Positions 11,706 through 23,808 of a stretch of 64,000 nucleotides of DNA are shown in pieces. The DNA is from Diploscapter coronatus (taxonomy: Eukaryota; Nematoda; Chromadorea; Rhabditida; Rhabditidae): contig OZ038422.1 in NCBI GenBank assembly GCA_964036155.1, positions 66,115,201 through 66,179,200 of the forward strand. The letters run 5' to 3'. The position numbers were made by a program, and so were the translations under genes. The notes under the pieces were generated by a model. The model was not told the origin of the DNA, made no database searches, and worked only from the letters and a program-made list of their open reading frames with translations. The stretch's first letter is position 1; each line of letters opens with the position of its first letter.

Positions 11706-12605
11706 AATTTTTTTTCCGGTTTGGTTGTAAAATGTTTTATTTCATAATATAGTAGAGGTAACTCTTAAAAATAACAATGATGTTTATCATCGAGTATTCG
11801 AAAAATATTCAATAATCGTATATTTAGGAAGAAAAATTAAGGTGTACACGAATATGGTATGTCTTTCATATTAAAAAAAGTAAATAGGTAACAAATTTGT
11901 CTTTAACTAATTACCTATAAAAGAAACTTAATAAAATCGTGATTTTATGGTGCATATAGAAAGAACATAATATGTTAACAATTGGAAGAAAGCAAGTTAT
12001 AACATTAAATTATTTTAATAACCAAATGATTTTCCTTGAAACTTCTTATTTGGGCCATCTTTCTTTAATCATATTAATATCATAGTTCACCTAAATAAGG
12101 ACCATTTTAATCAAAAATAGGATGAATCTCTCGACTTTAAAGAATTTTAAAATCCAGCTATATGTTTTTATTTTAAATGTTCATCTTATGTTAAAAATTT
12201 ATTTCGATTATCAAAACTAATATTATTCTAAGTAATAATTCGAATAATGCAAAATTGATTACCTGGTAAAAATATCTCATTTCATTGATTGATATGCAGT
12301 GTTTTGAAAAATTAGGTACAATTTCAACTTCATAACAACGGATCAAATTTATTATTTGAGTGGCTAATTTAGTTAGAGAAAGTCAAATATAAGCTGACAT
12401 ATGCAAATTAATTGAGATGATCTTCTGAACTAAATTAATTAATGTGTGAGGCATAAATCAAGAAGCAATAAAATTCAATAAACCATTAACCTAGCTATCG
12501 ATGATAAACACTATTGAGTGCCTATATTCTTATCTTATCTTTTCTTTAAGAGAATATATTTGTAACCTCTTCTATTGAGTGCCTATATTCTTATCTTTTT
12601 TAAGA
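11706..12605. other. AT-rich stretch with a short direct repeat
   Basis: No gene is seen. A phrase of about 27 bp resembling CTATTGAGTGCCTATATTCT occurs twice (about 12511 and 12573), a direct repeat of unknown origin. Confidence 0.5.
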
Positions 12606-13985
12606 CGCATTCTTTGAGTAATCCGAACAGAGACCGGACACAACTGCAAAAGTGTTCTAGATTCGAACCAAACTTATATGGTGGATATACCCATGGGCCC
12701 TGATCACAAAAATGAGGAGACCAATAAAATTACTATCGCACCAAAGTTGGGAACCCAAATATCGAAATTTCAATTTTAAAGGCTAGACCCTATAATATGT
12801 ATATTAATCGATAGAGCTCATCAAACTGAACAACTTTCGTGAAGACACCTCATGGTTATCTATTATGGTATGCGTGGTATGGAGGTTTGAATGAGTCAGA
12901 CCCACGAAAATGATAAAAATATTCAAAAATTCATAACTTTTGTAAAATCAAACGAATTCGAGAAATCTTTTCGGGATATAGCAGATTAAGGGCAATACTT
13001 CATTTTTCTTCCTAAAGTACTATGCTACCATTTTACCATAATACCATATGGATTCATGGTATACCACCCATATGGTACCCGAGTGATACTATACCAAAAT
13101 GGGTATCAATCGACTCGAAATTGACTGGAGAGTAATATTCGAGTCCATTTCTATCAATTTCAGCAAGCAGTTTCATTATACCATCACTGGATTGGCTATA
13201 ACCACCTGTCAAAAAAGACCAAAAATGGGGTAACTTCGAATGACCATAAAAGACGATAGACTAATCTCTTTTTCAAGCGATTTTCGGCATTACATTCAGT
13301 TCTTTACTGGCTTTCGAATGGTATATATCATTATAGGTCTTCTACCAAATGGCAACTCAACCCATAGGGGTCGCGGCTTATATGGGTCAAGTTACCATTT
13401 GGTAAATAAGACCCATCATGTTATATACCAAACGAAAGCCTTTATCGAGCTGAGTAATATATTGAAAACCGCTTGAAAAAGGGATTAGTCTATCGCCTTT
13501 TATGGTCATTTGAAGATACCCCATTTTTGGTCATTTTCGACAGGTGATTATAGCCAATTACAATGATGGTATAATGGAACCACTTGCTGTATTTGGTAGA
13601 AATGGACTCGAATATTACTCTCCAGTCAATTTCGAGTCGATTGATACCCATTTTGGTATAATCCACTCGGATGCCATATGGGTGGTATACCATTGACCCA
13701 TATGGTAGTATGATAAAGTGATAGCACGATACTCTGGGAAGCAAAAATGGAGCATTGTCCTTAATTGCTATATCCCGAAAAGATTTTTCGAATTTGTTTT
13801 ATTTTACAAAAGTTATGAATCTTTGAATATTTTTTGTCATTTTCGTGGGTCTGACCCATTCAAACCTCCATACCACACGTACCATAATAGATGGCCATGT
13901 GGTGTCTTCACAAAAGTTGCCCAGTTTGATGAGCTCTATCAAATGGTATACATTTTGAATTTTTTCATAAGCATTTTCGAAAATC
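12606..13985. mobile_element. palindromic element P4 (foldback, about 1.4 kb)
   Basis: The arms 12790-13380 and 13390-13960 are inverted copies around a centre near 13385. Paired motifs include GAGCTCATCAAACTGAACAA with its complement near 13925, CATAAAAGACGATAGACTAA (13246) with its complement near 13487, and ACCATATGGATTCATGG-like sequence with its partner. The outer left sequence GCATTCTTTGAGTAATCCG (12608) also occurs in complement at 5225 and 19590, marking it as the family terminus. Both arms contain CCATATGG-type pairs. No protein is encoded. Confidence 0.8.
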
Positions 13986-15099
13986 CGATTTTTCTGATTC
14001 GACTTCAGACCGTTTTTCGATCAATTGATTTATCTCAATTCCGGGGTTTTCTATATGAATAGTATGAGCAGGACTCACAAATTATTGTGTGAAAAAACTG
14101 GGAGGTAATACGTAGAAAGAAATTAGAAAAGTTGACTTTTCTATCAAGAACCCCATATTTTTTTGGCATTTTTGCAGTTTTTAGCCGTAACTTGTGATAG
14201 GAAAGTTAGATTCGAAAAATGTTTGCACCAATCGACTCCGTTCATCAAGCTGAACAATCTGATATAGGTTTCGGGGCGTCGGGATGAGTTTTGAAATTTG
14301 ATTCCGGACCCCGGTACTCGAACCTGGACTTGAAAACCTTAGGAAAAAAACCCCAAGAACCGTGTTCTCCAGGTCGAATATAAGTAGAAAATACTCAAAT
14401 ACCCCCTCAGAAACGAATTTGAAGTCTCTGGTCCGACCTCTTCCTTGAGATCGTCGTCGAGAATTACATGGACTCTGTTTTAATTAGAAAAAGGTAGATT
14501 TGAAAATGTTTACACAACTGAATTAAAGTCATTTTAAATTTATTAATAGGAACGATTTAAAGTAAAATCTAAAATATTTAATACCGTTTTCTCCAATGCC
14601 ATATTTGTCAAAATTCTGTAGTGCCGTATTTGTCATAGTTCGGGTACGTTTAGTTTTTTAGTTTTTTTTATACCGTGTCAATGTCAAGGGAATCAACATG
14701 TAAATTCATAACATCGATGCCAAGTGCGTCAAAAATTGGTGCTTAAAATCGCTTGACATTGACGCGGTGTCAGAAAGTATCAACGCTCCCTTCTTGTATG
14801 CTGCAGTTGTTAAAGTTTTTCTCTCGAAATTTCCACTATTTAATTTGTATTTTTATAGCGTCGCTCCGTCGTCAGTTGTATCGCTTCGAGCCGCCGCTGG
14901 TGTCTCCGCTCCAGTATTTGTATCATCATTTAATTATAATATTTATGAATTTATTTTTTTCTGTATTTTATCAAGTGATCAGGGAATACTGTTAAATTGA
15001 TCAAAATGAATAAATTTAATCGTGAGGAGCATTTCTTGAGAAGTTAATATGTTAACCCTGCTTCGAATTATTTATCAAAAGTGGACTTTATCGATCTAA
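13986..15099. other. intergenic, with one short hairpin
   Basis: No gene is recognised. At 14671-14768 ACCGTGTCAATGTCAAG pairs with CTTGACATTGACGCGGT, making a hairpin of about 97 bp. The phrase around 14385-14470 (CCGACCTCTTCCTTGAG) has a diverged inverted relative near 24490. The overlapping open frames at about 14753-15000 lack any recognisable domain. Confidence 0.5.
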
Positions 15100-15194
15100 A
15101 TGGCTCCTAGAAAAAGACACCGGCTTTTTTCTTTTCCTATCTTGCCTCCTCATACTATTTCTTAGAAAGCCCGGTGTCTTTTTCTATTAGCCAT
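15100..15194. repeat. hairpin MITE M1, copy 2
   Basis: ATGGCTCCTAGAAAAAGACA at the left is matched by TGTCTTTTTCTATTAGCCAT at the right. The loop carries the complement of the family motif GAAATAGTATGAGG. It is related to 5241-5371 and 30746-30837. Confidence 0.75.
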
Positions 15195-15733
15195 CTAAAT
15201 TTAGCCTAATTATGAACAGCGTTAAATTATGACTAAAAATAATGGCTAATCAGCTAATTGATCAATTGTATTGCTCTTATCACCTCTTATCAGTCTTTTT
15301 TAATGATAATGCAATTCTAATTGATAAAAAATGGTGCCATATTCGTGATCGACATAAAATTCTGAGTCAAATGAGCTCCATTTTGTCTTGAAAATATGGA
15401 ATTTTGAAAAATCGATTTTTGACCGGCGTCAGATTCTGATTTCGCGTTGGCTACGATAGCATTGTTACCTTCACATATTATACATTAAAATATTCTTCAT
15501 GAAATTCTCTATAAACTGGTCGTATGATTTTTTCATTACTTTAGTCTATGTCGTTATGACCCAAAATGTGCCGAAAAATAATCGAAAAAGTGCATTTTCC
15601 AAATCTGTCTAAAAAATTATTTTCGGAATCAGCATATTGGAATTGAATATAATAAGTAGTTATTGTATTTTAATTTTCGATTACTTGCATCTTTATATAG
15701 TAGAGGTAATTGTTTCAAACAAAATTATAAATA

Positions 15734-16275
15734 TTAGGCTGTTAAGAAAGTCTTGTACCAAAAAAATAAATTTTCATTTCTTCATAACTTTATTTAAAGC
15801 CATCAAGAATCAACAATATATTCACCGTTGAGATCAGTAACCTTCGCCCATCTATTGGGCAAATCACTGCTGCTTTTCGCCCAGAATTCGGGAGGCTGAT
15901 ACGAAGAAGTTGTTGACTGTTATTTTGAGGTCGTCATACTTGTCGAACTGTTTTCCCTCGTAGGTGAAGCTTCAAAGGACAAAACAAGTGATAGTCTGAT
16001 GGAACGATGCTTCCACTTAATGTGTTGTTGATGTTAGCGATCGTTCTGCTCGCGTTGCTGTTTTGGCGCCACTCGTAGTAGATGATTGTTCGAAGTTGAG
16101 GTTCGCTGATGATAGTCGGCAAGTTATCAAAACCCTACGCGCGGGCCCTTATATACCCATGTGATGAGTTTCAAAACATTCTACAAGGTTTTCACACCTA
16201 CTAGGGCATTCGATTCATTTCTAGAAAATTATAGATTTTTAAAATTTTTGGTGCAGGACCTTCTTAACAGTCTAA
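15734..16275 (-). mobile_element. mariner deletion derivative (MITE), copy 1
   Basis: The element is 542 bp and bounded by mariner-type ends (TTAGGCTGTTAAGAAAGTC and its near-complement) with flanking TA. Its interior keeps the transposase start and end but lacks the middle. The 62-residue frame on the minus strand (16122-15934) joins the N-terminal segment YYEWRQNSNASRTIANIN directly to the C-terminal segment PSDYHLFCPLKLHL. It cannot encode an active enzyme and would need a helper. It is the same element as 29761-30302. Confidence 0.9.
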
Positions 16276-16499
16276 TAGTTGATACTATTTTACGACAGCG
16301 AATAGATGGAGCGTTTTAGAGGGGATTGATGCATACTGATAAGGAAATAGTATTGACATTTATCGATTGTTAGGCGAGAAAATGGTTAAGAGAGTTGAAA
16401 ATTTCAGGCGCATAAAATATACTATGACATAGAGACACGTATGCAAAACGAAAAATGACGATAAAGAACTTTTCTTTGCTTCAATTTGATAAATGCAAT

Positions 16500-17262
16500 A
16501 AAATACAGGGCGTTTCAAGTTGAATCCTTAGAGTTTTCCGATAAAATTTTTGTTGGACAACACACGCCCTCCTTTCAAGTTTATCTCCCTATTTTACTTT
16601 CTTTTTTTTTTTTTTATTTTTCATCCAAATTGAGCAGTTTTTTTTGCACGGTACTCTCCTTACGTAATGATTTTGTCTGGTATAGCTCTTGAGTCGAAGC
16701 AAATTACCCACACCCATAAAACTACCTGTTTTTGAAAAGCTAATTCTTGTGTCTAAGAAAAGTTTCAAAAATCCATTACTTCCTTACTTCTGAACCAAAT
16801 TGAATGATTCTTTTTTTATTTTGTAGATCTTGAGTAGGAGAATAAAGTAAAAATAAAAAGAACATTTTTTGATAATTATTTTTGGCGAGAAAAAGTTATC
16901 CGAAGTTACCTTATATACCCGTACTGTATTTACATGTATAGTGTGAGTTAACGTCAGAATTTTCCATGAAATCTTGTAGAGCTCTTCAAGTTGATTAACT
17001 TTTGTTCCAGAACTTATTCTATAATATGCACACACAGAGAGCTATAAATTTTTGAAACTTTTCTTAGATTATCAAGAATTAGCTTTTCAAGAACAGGTAG
17101 TTTTATGGGTGTGGGTAATTTTCTTCTACTCAAGAGCTATGCCAGACAAAACCATTACGTAAGGAGAGTGCCATGCAAAAAAAACTGCTCAATTTGGATG
17201 AAAAATAAAAAGTTATCCAAAAAGTAAATTGGGTAGATAAACTTGAAACACTCTGTACTTAC
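16500..17262. repeat. foldback family F1, palindromic copy
   Basis: This copy starts with CAGGGCGTTTCAAGTTGAA and ends with the complement of CAGAGTGTTTCAAGTTTATC. Inverted pairs include CCTTACGTAATGATTTTGTC (about 16658) with its complement near 17150. The 83-residue minus-strand frame inside recurs at 29002 only because the arm is duplicated. Confidence 0.75.
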
Positions 17263-17264
17263 AA

Positions 17265-17646
17265 ATAATTTCGAATCGAATCATAGTACTTCAATATTTC
17301 TGCATTTTGATATTGATATCTTTTAAAAGTGAACAATATAGAAATTTTATTTATTGAAACTATACATTTTATAAATATAGAAGACTTAAAAAAAACGCAT
17401 TAATATCACAATTGCAGATAGCCAATTATTGATTAAAGTCGATTTTTAAAATCAATAAATTTTTTTGTAATTATTCCTAATACAATATTTATTTTAGAGA
17501 ATAAAACGTTTGTAAAGAGATTAATTATAACAACTTCTAGAAGAAATTGCTAAATTGTTCTGATTATTCTCTTACCAACTATTGCTATTATCGTTATTTT
17601 TTTCGTAGCATTCTTCTCCATGTGGAGGGGTCTGCTATGTTATTAT

Positions 17647-17687
<41 letters not shown>

Positions 17688-18126
17688 GTAAATATATGAT
17701 TTTGATAAAATATTCAATATAATCTAGTTATTTTTATTTTTAAACTTAAACTTTAAATAGTCCCCAGCGGTCAAAATTCGTACAAAAGCGATTTGCTTTT
17801 GATATTTTATTGCTGTTTTATATCACAAGCTATAAAATGCGAAGGGAAAGTGACAAACTTGATTGATAAAATATTGCGCTTGGATTATCGCTTATAGCAG
17901 TGAAGTGATAAAAAGTATCGCAGGTGGAATTACGTGTTTAATAGGAGTAGAAATTCAAATACACAGAGTTCTATCCATTTGGATAAGGACACACACTAGC
18001 AATAGTAATAAAAAATAAAATTGATTGATAGTGGTAAAGTTGTGCAATCATGTTATTTGGTATCATGAATTTGATTTCTGATTTGATATATCAAATTTGT
18101 AGATAGCTTAGTATGAATGAAATATA
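17265..18126 (-). repeat. AT-rich module A, copy 2
   Basis: This is the reverse complement of 27910-28787, with about 12 AAT units at 17651-17686. It joins TTAA element E at its inner edge, at the sequence CTTAA. Confidence 0.85.
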
Positions 18127-18910
18127 CTTAAGAGTGGATGTCAGAAAAAACCCAAGTCTTAACAAAGGGGCATAAACAGGGTCCGTAAATCGGGCTGATT
18201 TTCACACCATATATGCAGTTTTTCACGCTGATCATCATGATGTGATTTGTTTTTCATAAAAATGATCGTATGCAGGATTACGGTAGTTTGAAGTTTTTAT
18301 AGACCCGATCTCAGGAAAAATTGATAACTTTCTTACTTGTGGATCAAATTGAATGATTTTTTGAAATTTACTGTCCAAACGGCACTTTGCAATAATTAGT
18401 TATTGAATTTCAAAAAATTCTGTAGTCGATACGATAATGAATCCGGGGCCGATTTTCGAATAAAGTTGTTCACCATGTCATTCTACACAACATACTGAAA
18501 AGACGAATTTTTCCAACGTCATTTACGCGTAAACATAGTACGGGCATATAGGACAACTTAGGCTAATTTTTTCCCGCCAAAATTAATTTCTAAAAATTTC
18601 TTTATATTTTTATCATATTCTCTTCAACAAGGTCTACAAAATAAAAAAGAATCATGGAATTTGGTTCAGAAATAAGAAAGTTGTGGGGAGTCAAAGTTGA
18701 CGCTATGAAATAATTACCCTGATTTTATGCGTTCAGACGCATTTTTCGTGGTTTCGACCATGATGATTTTTATCAAAATTGGTCATATCTTGTGCAAAAT
18801 TGAATTTTCTACAAAATAAGCTTATTTACAGCCGGAGTATCAGACTCTAATTTGGGTAAAAAATCGAAAAAAAAAAAAAAAAAACTGCAGCCGGTCAGGG
18901 TCGAATTTTC
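18127..18910 (-). mobile_element. TTAA element E, truncated copy
   Basis: The end AGAGTGGATGTCAG next to TTAA matches the right end of the full copies at 26810-27909 and 50587-51686. This copy stops at 18910 after a poly-A run and CTGCAGCCGGTCAGGGTCGA, so about 320 bp are missing. Confidence 0.8.
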
Positions 18911-19610
18911 AAAAATGTACCGGAAAAATCAAACGATACACCATTTGATAGCCCTTAAAAAACTGAGCAACTTTTGTGAAGATACCTCGGGTCTATCTAT
19001 TATGTTATGGAAGTGGTACCTCAGAAACCTAAATTTAATGTCAACTTTCAAGAAAATGATACGAAAATATTACTCTCCAGTCGATTTCGAGTCGATTGAT
19101 ACCCATTTTGGTATAGTACCACTCGGGTACCATATGGGTGGTATACCATGGACCCATATGATAGCATGATAAAGTGGTAGCACGATACTCTAGGAAACAA
19201 AAATGAAGTATTGCCCTTCAACTACTATATTCCGAAAAGATTTTTCGAATTCGTTTGATTTTACAAAAGTTATGACTTTTTGAAAATTTGTCATTTTCAT
19301 AGTTAGACCCATTCAAACCTTCATACCACAATAGGTAGGCCCCAAGTGTCTTCACAAAAGGTGTTCAGTTTGATGAGCTCTATCGAATGGTATACATATT
19401 GTAGGGTCTAGCCTTCAAAATTGATATTTCGATTTTTGGGTCCCCAACTTTGGTGCGATAGTAATTTTATTGGTCTCCTCATTTTTGCGTTTAGGGTCCA
19501 TGGGTGTATCCACCATATAAGTTTGGTTCGGGTCCGAGACACTTTTGCAATTATCCGGCTTCTCTTTATATTTTATTCGGGTTATTCAAAGAATGCGTTT
19601 TAAAAATGTC
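18911..19610 (+). repeat. P4-family arm
   Basis: Order and motifs follow the right half of P4: the CCATATGGGTGGTATACCA region (19131), AAAGATTTTTCGAATTCG (19237), GTCTTCACAAAAG (19351), CCATGGGTGTATCCACCAT (19499), and the terminus near CAAAGAATGCG (19586). The second arm is absent. Confidence 0.7.
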
Positions 19611-21040
19611 GTAACTTTTTGCTCACCTGCTTGAAAATCAGTATCGTACCGTCAATTTTTAAAATTTTTATCTAGATCTGTTTTTATTGATTTTTAATGT
19701 TTCTTCTTATAAAAATCGTCATTTCCAATAATTTATAAAGTTTACAGCCTTACAAATAAAAATTCGCGAAATATATAAATCTTTCATTCTAATTTAAAAA
19801 TGGCAATATTAAATAATCATTTTTTATTTTCAAAAATTAACAAATTCAATGTTTTCAGTGAATTTAGGAAAATGATATAGTAGAGGCAAACAACTTGACA
19901 AAACAACCGCCAGCCAAAGGTTGGCGCCTAAAACGACGAGCGAGCGAGTTCGAGTTTCATTTAAAATAATCCTATTAGGACGTTATTACTCCAGTTTTAT
20001 TTGGAAATATTTTCAATGGTTGCCACATATATCTAAAGTAAAGCATTTGCTTTAATTAATCCATAATTTTGCTACTTTCTACCTATGAAATCCTTTTTCT
20101 ATAAAAGCCTTCCACATATTTTCATCATAGAATACTTGTGATTGATTCTTGCTCATAAATGATAGCATCCATCCAAAAGTCGATTCAGGAGAGGTCATTA
20201 GGAAAGAAGTGCAAATTTTCGAGGAAATATAAAGTTCTGCTCCAATATCTTTATTTGTGCTAATTAGTGAAGTTACCTAAAATAAAAGTATAGGACATAT
20301 TTAAGTTAAAATTAAGATGGAATACATTATATTCTTTTGATCTTCATATTTCAAGGCTAAATAGAAACTAGCCGAGCCTTGACAGCCGTGAAGTGCGCAC
20401 TCTCAAGGCTCGTTAGATCGATTTTACATTGATAATATGCTAATTTGCAGTAAAAATTTTTTTCTTATATAATGGATTATTTTGGATGCAAAATTAGCAA
20501 ATTAGACTTGAATTAAAATTGAACAAAAGGTAAAATCTTCTAAATTAATTGGTAATTATCAGAAATTATGAATGAGGAGGTTATTGTTTATTTGTGTGGT
20601 TATTTTGAAGTTGGTTTGGTTTGAAGCCTTTGCGAGGCTCGTTTTGGATAATGAGGCTACCTTTTATTCAGTCTCTTATCAAAATGAAACTAACGGAAAT
20701 TCTAAAAATTAGCATCTATATTAATTAAAAAGGCCAAATCGCGATAAAAAAAATTATGCGTTGCACATCGGGTCACTGTTACCTTTCGAACCATGCATAA
20801 TATGCGAGGGTTCCTTGCTCAGATACAAAGATCTAAGTTCGGACAGACAAACACATTTAAAAATTTTACTAAAAAAAGAAGAAAGATTAGGAAAGTTGGA
20901 TTAGAATGTTATAATTTATAATTTGCTAACATTTTTATAATTCTTGTTGACGATATCGGATACATTTTTCATGAATAAGTGGTCATCTCCAAATATCAGC
21001 ACATTTGGAACTTTCTGAATGAAATTTGAAAGGATGCTAA
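19611..21040. other. intergenic, no recognised gene
   Basis: The stretch is mostly AT-rich. A small inverted repeat (GAGCCTTGA with TCAAGGCTC, 20374-20406) is present. The phrase ATATAGTAGAGG at 19876 recurs at about 11744 and 15697 without a clear meaning. Confidence 0.5.
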
Positions 21041-21140
21041 TCAGAGCTGAGACGAAGTTTCGATTTCGACTTCGAAAAATTTTGAGAAGCCAACTTCAAC
21101 TTCGAATTTGAAGATTTAAACTTCGTCTCAGCTCTGATGC
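21041..21140. repeat. hairpin MITE, about 100 bp
   Basis: ATCAGAGCTGAGACGAAGTT and its complement AACTTCGTCTCAGCTCTGAT close a hairpin. The interior is a CTTCGAA-rich run. A diverged sequence with similar TTCGAAAAT runs lies at 37035-37195. Confidence 0.7.
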
Positions 21141-22103
21141 TAATATTTACATACATAGTTCATAAATAAAATTATATTACCAATTTCTTTACAAGAAAGT
21201 CTATAGCTGGAACCGTGAAATTGAAGTCAGATGGACATGGATGATCCGTCCTTCTTATATGTACACACAAATGATCAGCCGAATTATTTCTAAAATATCA
21301 GTTAATAAACTATTCATATTTTCCAACTATTTTAGTTTACAGTTTCATATTTTTTATGACCAATTGTCCCTTTTCGGTTATGTTTTTGCTAAATTCGAAG
21401 TAGGGAATAAGTTCCTCGATATATTCTTCGAAATAACGTGTATTAAACATGCATTCGTGGTGTAGACTAAGATGGCTCTCATTTCTCGATAGAAGTCGTC
21501 TAAATTTGGAACATTTTCCCCTCTTGTAAAAAGAATTCACTTTCTCGGGTCTTCATAAGCTAAACAAAATGGTCTCCCATTATGATATGCGAATTCAATT
21601 CCACTCTCGTTCACAGGGGGAATACGAGTGTTATTCTGAATTATCGTTAATTGGAGACCAAAGTCGATAGTCATTCCGCAATTCAAAATAATCGAATTTG
21701 GAGCGAAATAGTGAGTCGCATAGAAGAGAAACGAGACGAATGGCGTATAATTTTTGAATATCGACGCTCTCTCCAGTCAATAATAAAGTTTTATATTTTT
21801 ATATCTTCGTTTCGAAAAATTTCTCATCCAACATTACTTTTCATCAATTTTAAGACATGCTCTTTGAAAGATTCGAGTTTTCATAGAAGGAGTGATGCCG
21901 AGAGTCGAATATTTTGTCCTTGGGAGTTTTCGACTACACTAATTACGAACGTGACGGTTTAAACGCAATCTGCTCTTGTTCCGTCTGTTCCGGAACTGTT
22001 CTTCTGCACCAAAAAAACTAATAAAAAATTTGGTCACAACCTACTCGTCTGCATTTCCTCTACATTTCGATATCAAAATCTCATCGAAATAACCATATTG
22101 CTG
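21141..22103. repeat. intergenic with P3-family fragment
   Basis: There is no supported gene. The right part (about 21890-22095), with TTCGACTACACTAATTACGA and ATCTCATCGAAAT-like text, is a diverged piece of foldback family P3, cut off where palindrome P5 begins. Confidence 0.55.
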
Positions 22104-22891
22104 CTATTGTCGATTGTAAACGAGGTGTCCATTGCTTAGTGCCCTTCGCAACAGGGAAGGTGCGAAACGCGTCGCGTCCTCATGCGTTGCGGCTTTCGTT
22201 GTGAAAAGCATTTCTCACACAGGATTCTAATTTTCCGTCGGAATTTCGCAATTATCCGCTAATTAATGGCAATTAACGCCAATTATGATTAGATTATCGA
22301 TTGTTGAATGAAAATTTGTCCCTTTATTTCGTTTTTAGCGATTTCTAGACGATTTATTGAAATTTAAACATTTTAATGATTTTATTCTACAGAACGGTAG
22401 CGCTGATTTGGAGGGGCTCGTTGCAGGGCGGCACGCAAATGGTAGGACTTGCTCATGTCTAAAAACTATGCTCAAGAAATCATTTTATTGAAAAACGAGG
22501 CAAAAACTCGCGAAAAATTACGAAAAACACGGAATAAGATGAAATTGAAGTCTGTGTCTGTAATGATTTTCTAAATATCTACCAATTATCGATAATTTTA
22601 AAAGTTCTGTCGAAGAAAATCATAAAAATGTTCAAATTTCAATAAATCGTCTAGAAATCGCTAAAAATGAGATAAAGAGCGTTTTCACTCAACAGTTGAT
22701 AATCTAATCATAATTAGCACTAATTGTCATTAATTAGCTGATAATTGCGAAATTCCGACGGAAAATCCGAATCTTGTGTGAGAAATGCTTTTCACAACGA
22801 AAGCCGCAACGCATGAGGACGCGACGCGTTTCGCACCTTCCCTGTTGCGAAGGGCACTAAGCAATGGACACCTCGCTTACAATCGACAATA
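22104..22891. mobile_element. palindromic element P5 (foldback, about 0.79 kb)
   Basis: The terminus TATTGTCGATTGTAAACGAG is mirrored at 22891. The arms, about 300 bp or more each, carry GC-rich blocks (GAAACGCGTCGCGTCCTCATG) and a TTAATTAGCTGATAATTGCG motif. The centre is near 22430. Size, terminus and AT-rich inner arms resemble P1 at 1013-1798, which suggests one family. No ORF is supported. Confidence 0.8.
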
Positions 22892-23080
22892 TGAGAAATT
22901 GATTTTTTTTTTGCCAAAATGTGAAATTTCAGATATAGAAATTTGCAATTAAACTTTTTACTTCCCATAATTGGGTATGAGAAAGTTCTTTATATCAGAA
23001 AGTAGCCTAAGACATCTATTTTCTAAAATGGCATATTTTTAATATCAATTTTTGTGGAAATGCGCACTTTTCAGTCTATC
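22892..23080. repeat. foldback-family sequence interrupted by an insertion
   Basis: The text leading to TGCGCACTTTTCAGTC belongs to the common inner foldback module. It resumes at 23806 with GGGTTTACGCGTAAGTGA, so the intervening block is an insertion. Confidence 0.6.
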
Positions 23081-23808
23081 CTGGGCTGGGATTCAAGTAA
23101 AATTTACACCCCCTTGTAAAATGTGTATTTTATTTAAAATTTCAAATATAATTGGTTTTTAACAAGTATTTTGACAAAAGTAGGCTTTATATGAAAGAGG
23201 AATGTTTCTCGAACACGAGTATAGCATAATATCATTAAAAACAAATATAGAAAAGGGACTAAATAGTAGAGAGCGCGAATGAGTTTGAAATTTTATACAT
23301 TAAGAATTAAATTATGCTAATGAGGAATATGAAGATAAGGCCGAATTATAAGACTTGTTTCAGGCTCTTTTCTGGAAAAATAGAATTTCAAATCTTTTAG
23401 AATCATTTTTCTTTATCGGAAAATTCATTTTTAGTGTCAAAATGTTCGTAGATGCTTATTGAGCAAGATTCTGAAGATATCTCGCCTATATTCTAATTTG
23501 TTCTGCATGTTCTGATGCTATTTGGGGCTTGCCATTCTGCATCTTCTATTTTCGCTATTCTGGAGCAAAATATGTCAAACTTGATGTCAAATTTCCTCTA
23601 GTCATGTTGGAAACTATTTCAAAAGCTCACCCATATCGATATAAACCTAAAAATAAATAGCATTCACTCGTATAAAAGTAAGAAAAAATGTAAAAGTAAC
23701 GTTTTGTAGAGATCTTTGTTTTACACCCCCATGTAAGATTTTACAACATAGATCTATGTTGTAAATTTTTTACAAGGAGTGTAATTTTACTTGAACCCCA
23801 GCCCTGGG
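23081..23808. mobile_element. terminal-inverted-repeat insertion with target duplication
   Basis: The ends match as inverted repeats over about 35-38 bp: GGGCTGGGATTCAAGTAAAA at the left and its complement ending GAACCCCAGCCC. The flanks share CCTGGG. Removing one flank copy and the insert restores the host phrase CCTGGGTTTACGCGTAA, which resembles the uninterrupted relative at about 3566-3582 (complement). The interior, about 650 bp, holds a diverged P3-like piece (about 23380-23600) but no transposase, so this is a non-autonomous element. Confidence 0.75.

Larger units (their letters stand above)
15734..18910 (-). repeat. left arm of 14.6 kb inverted-repeat structure
   Basis: This 3.2 kb block is the reverse complement of 27128-30302, apparently near-identical with at most a couple of indels. 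Mirrored positions sum to 46036-46038 throughout. From outside to inside it contains a mariner derivative, an F1 foldback, module A and a truncated copy of TTAA element E. Its outer end is exactly a mariner terminus preceded by TA. Its inner end, at a point following a poly-A run (about 18870), truncates element E, which is complete in the other arm. Confidence 0.9.

Noticed and set aside
14753..15000. Two overlapping plus-strand frames of about 80 residues
   Set aside because: They have no recognised family and no splice partners, and the composition is that of the AT-rich surroundings.
19876..19888. ATATAGTAGAGG motif recurring at about 11744 and 15697
   Set aside because: The three occurrences share no flanking sequence, spacing or orientation pattern, and could be chance in AT-rich DNA.
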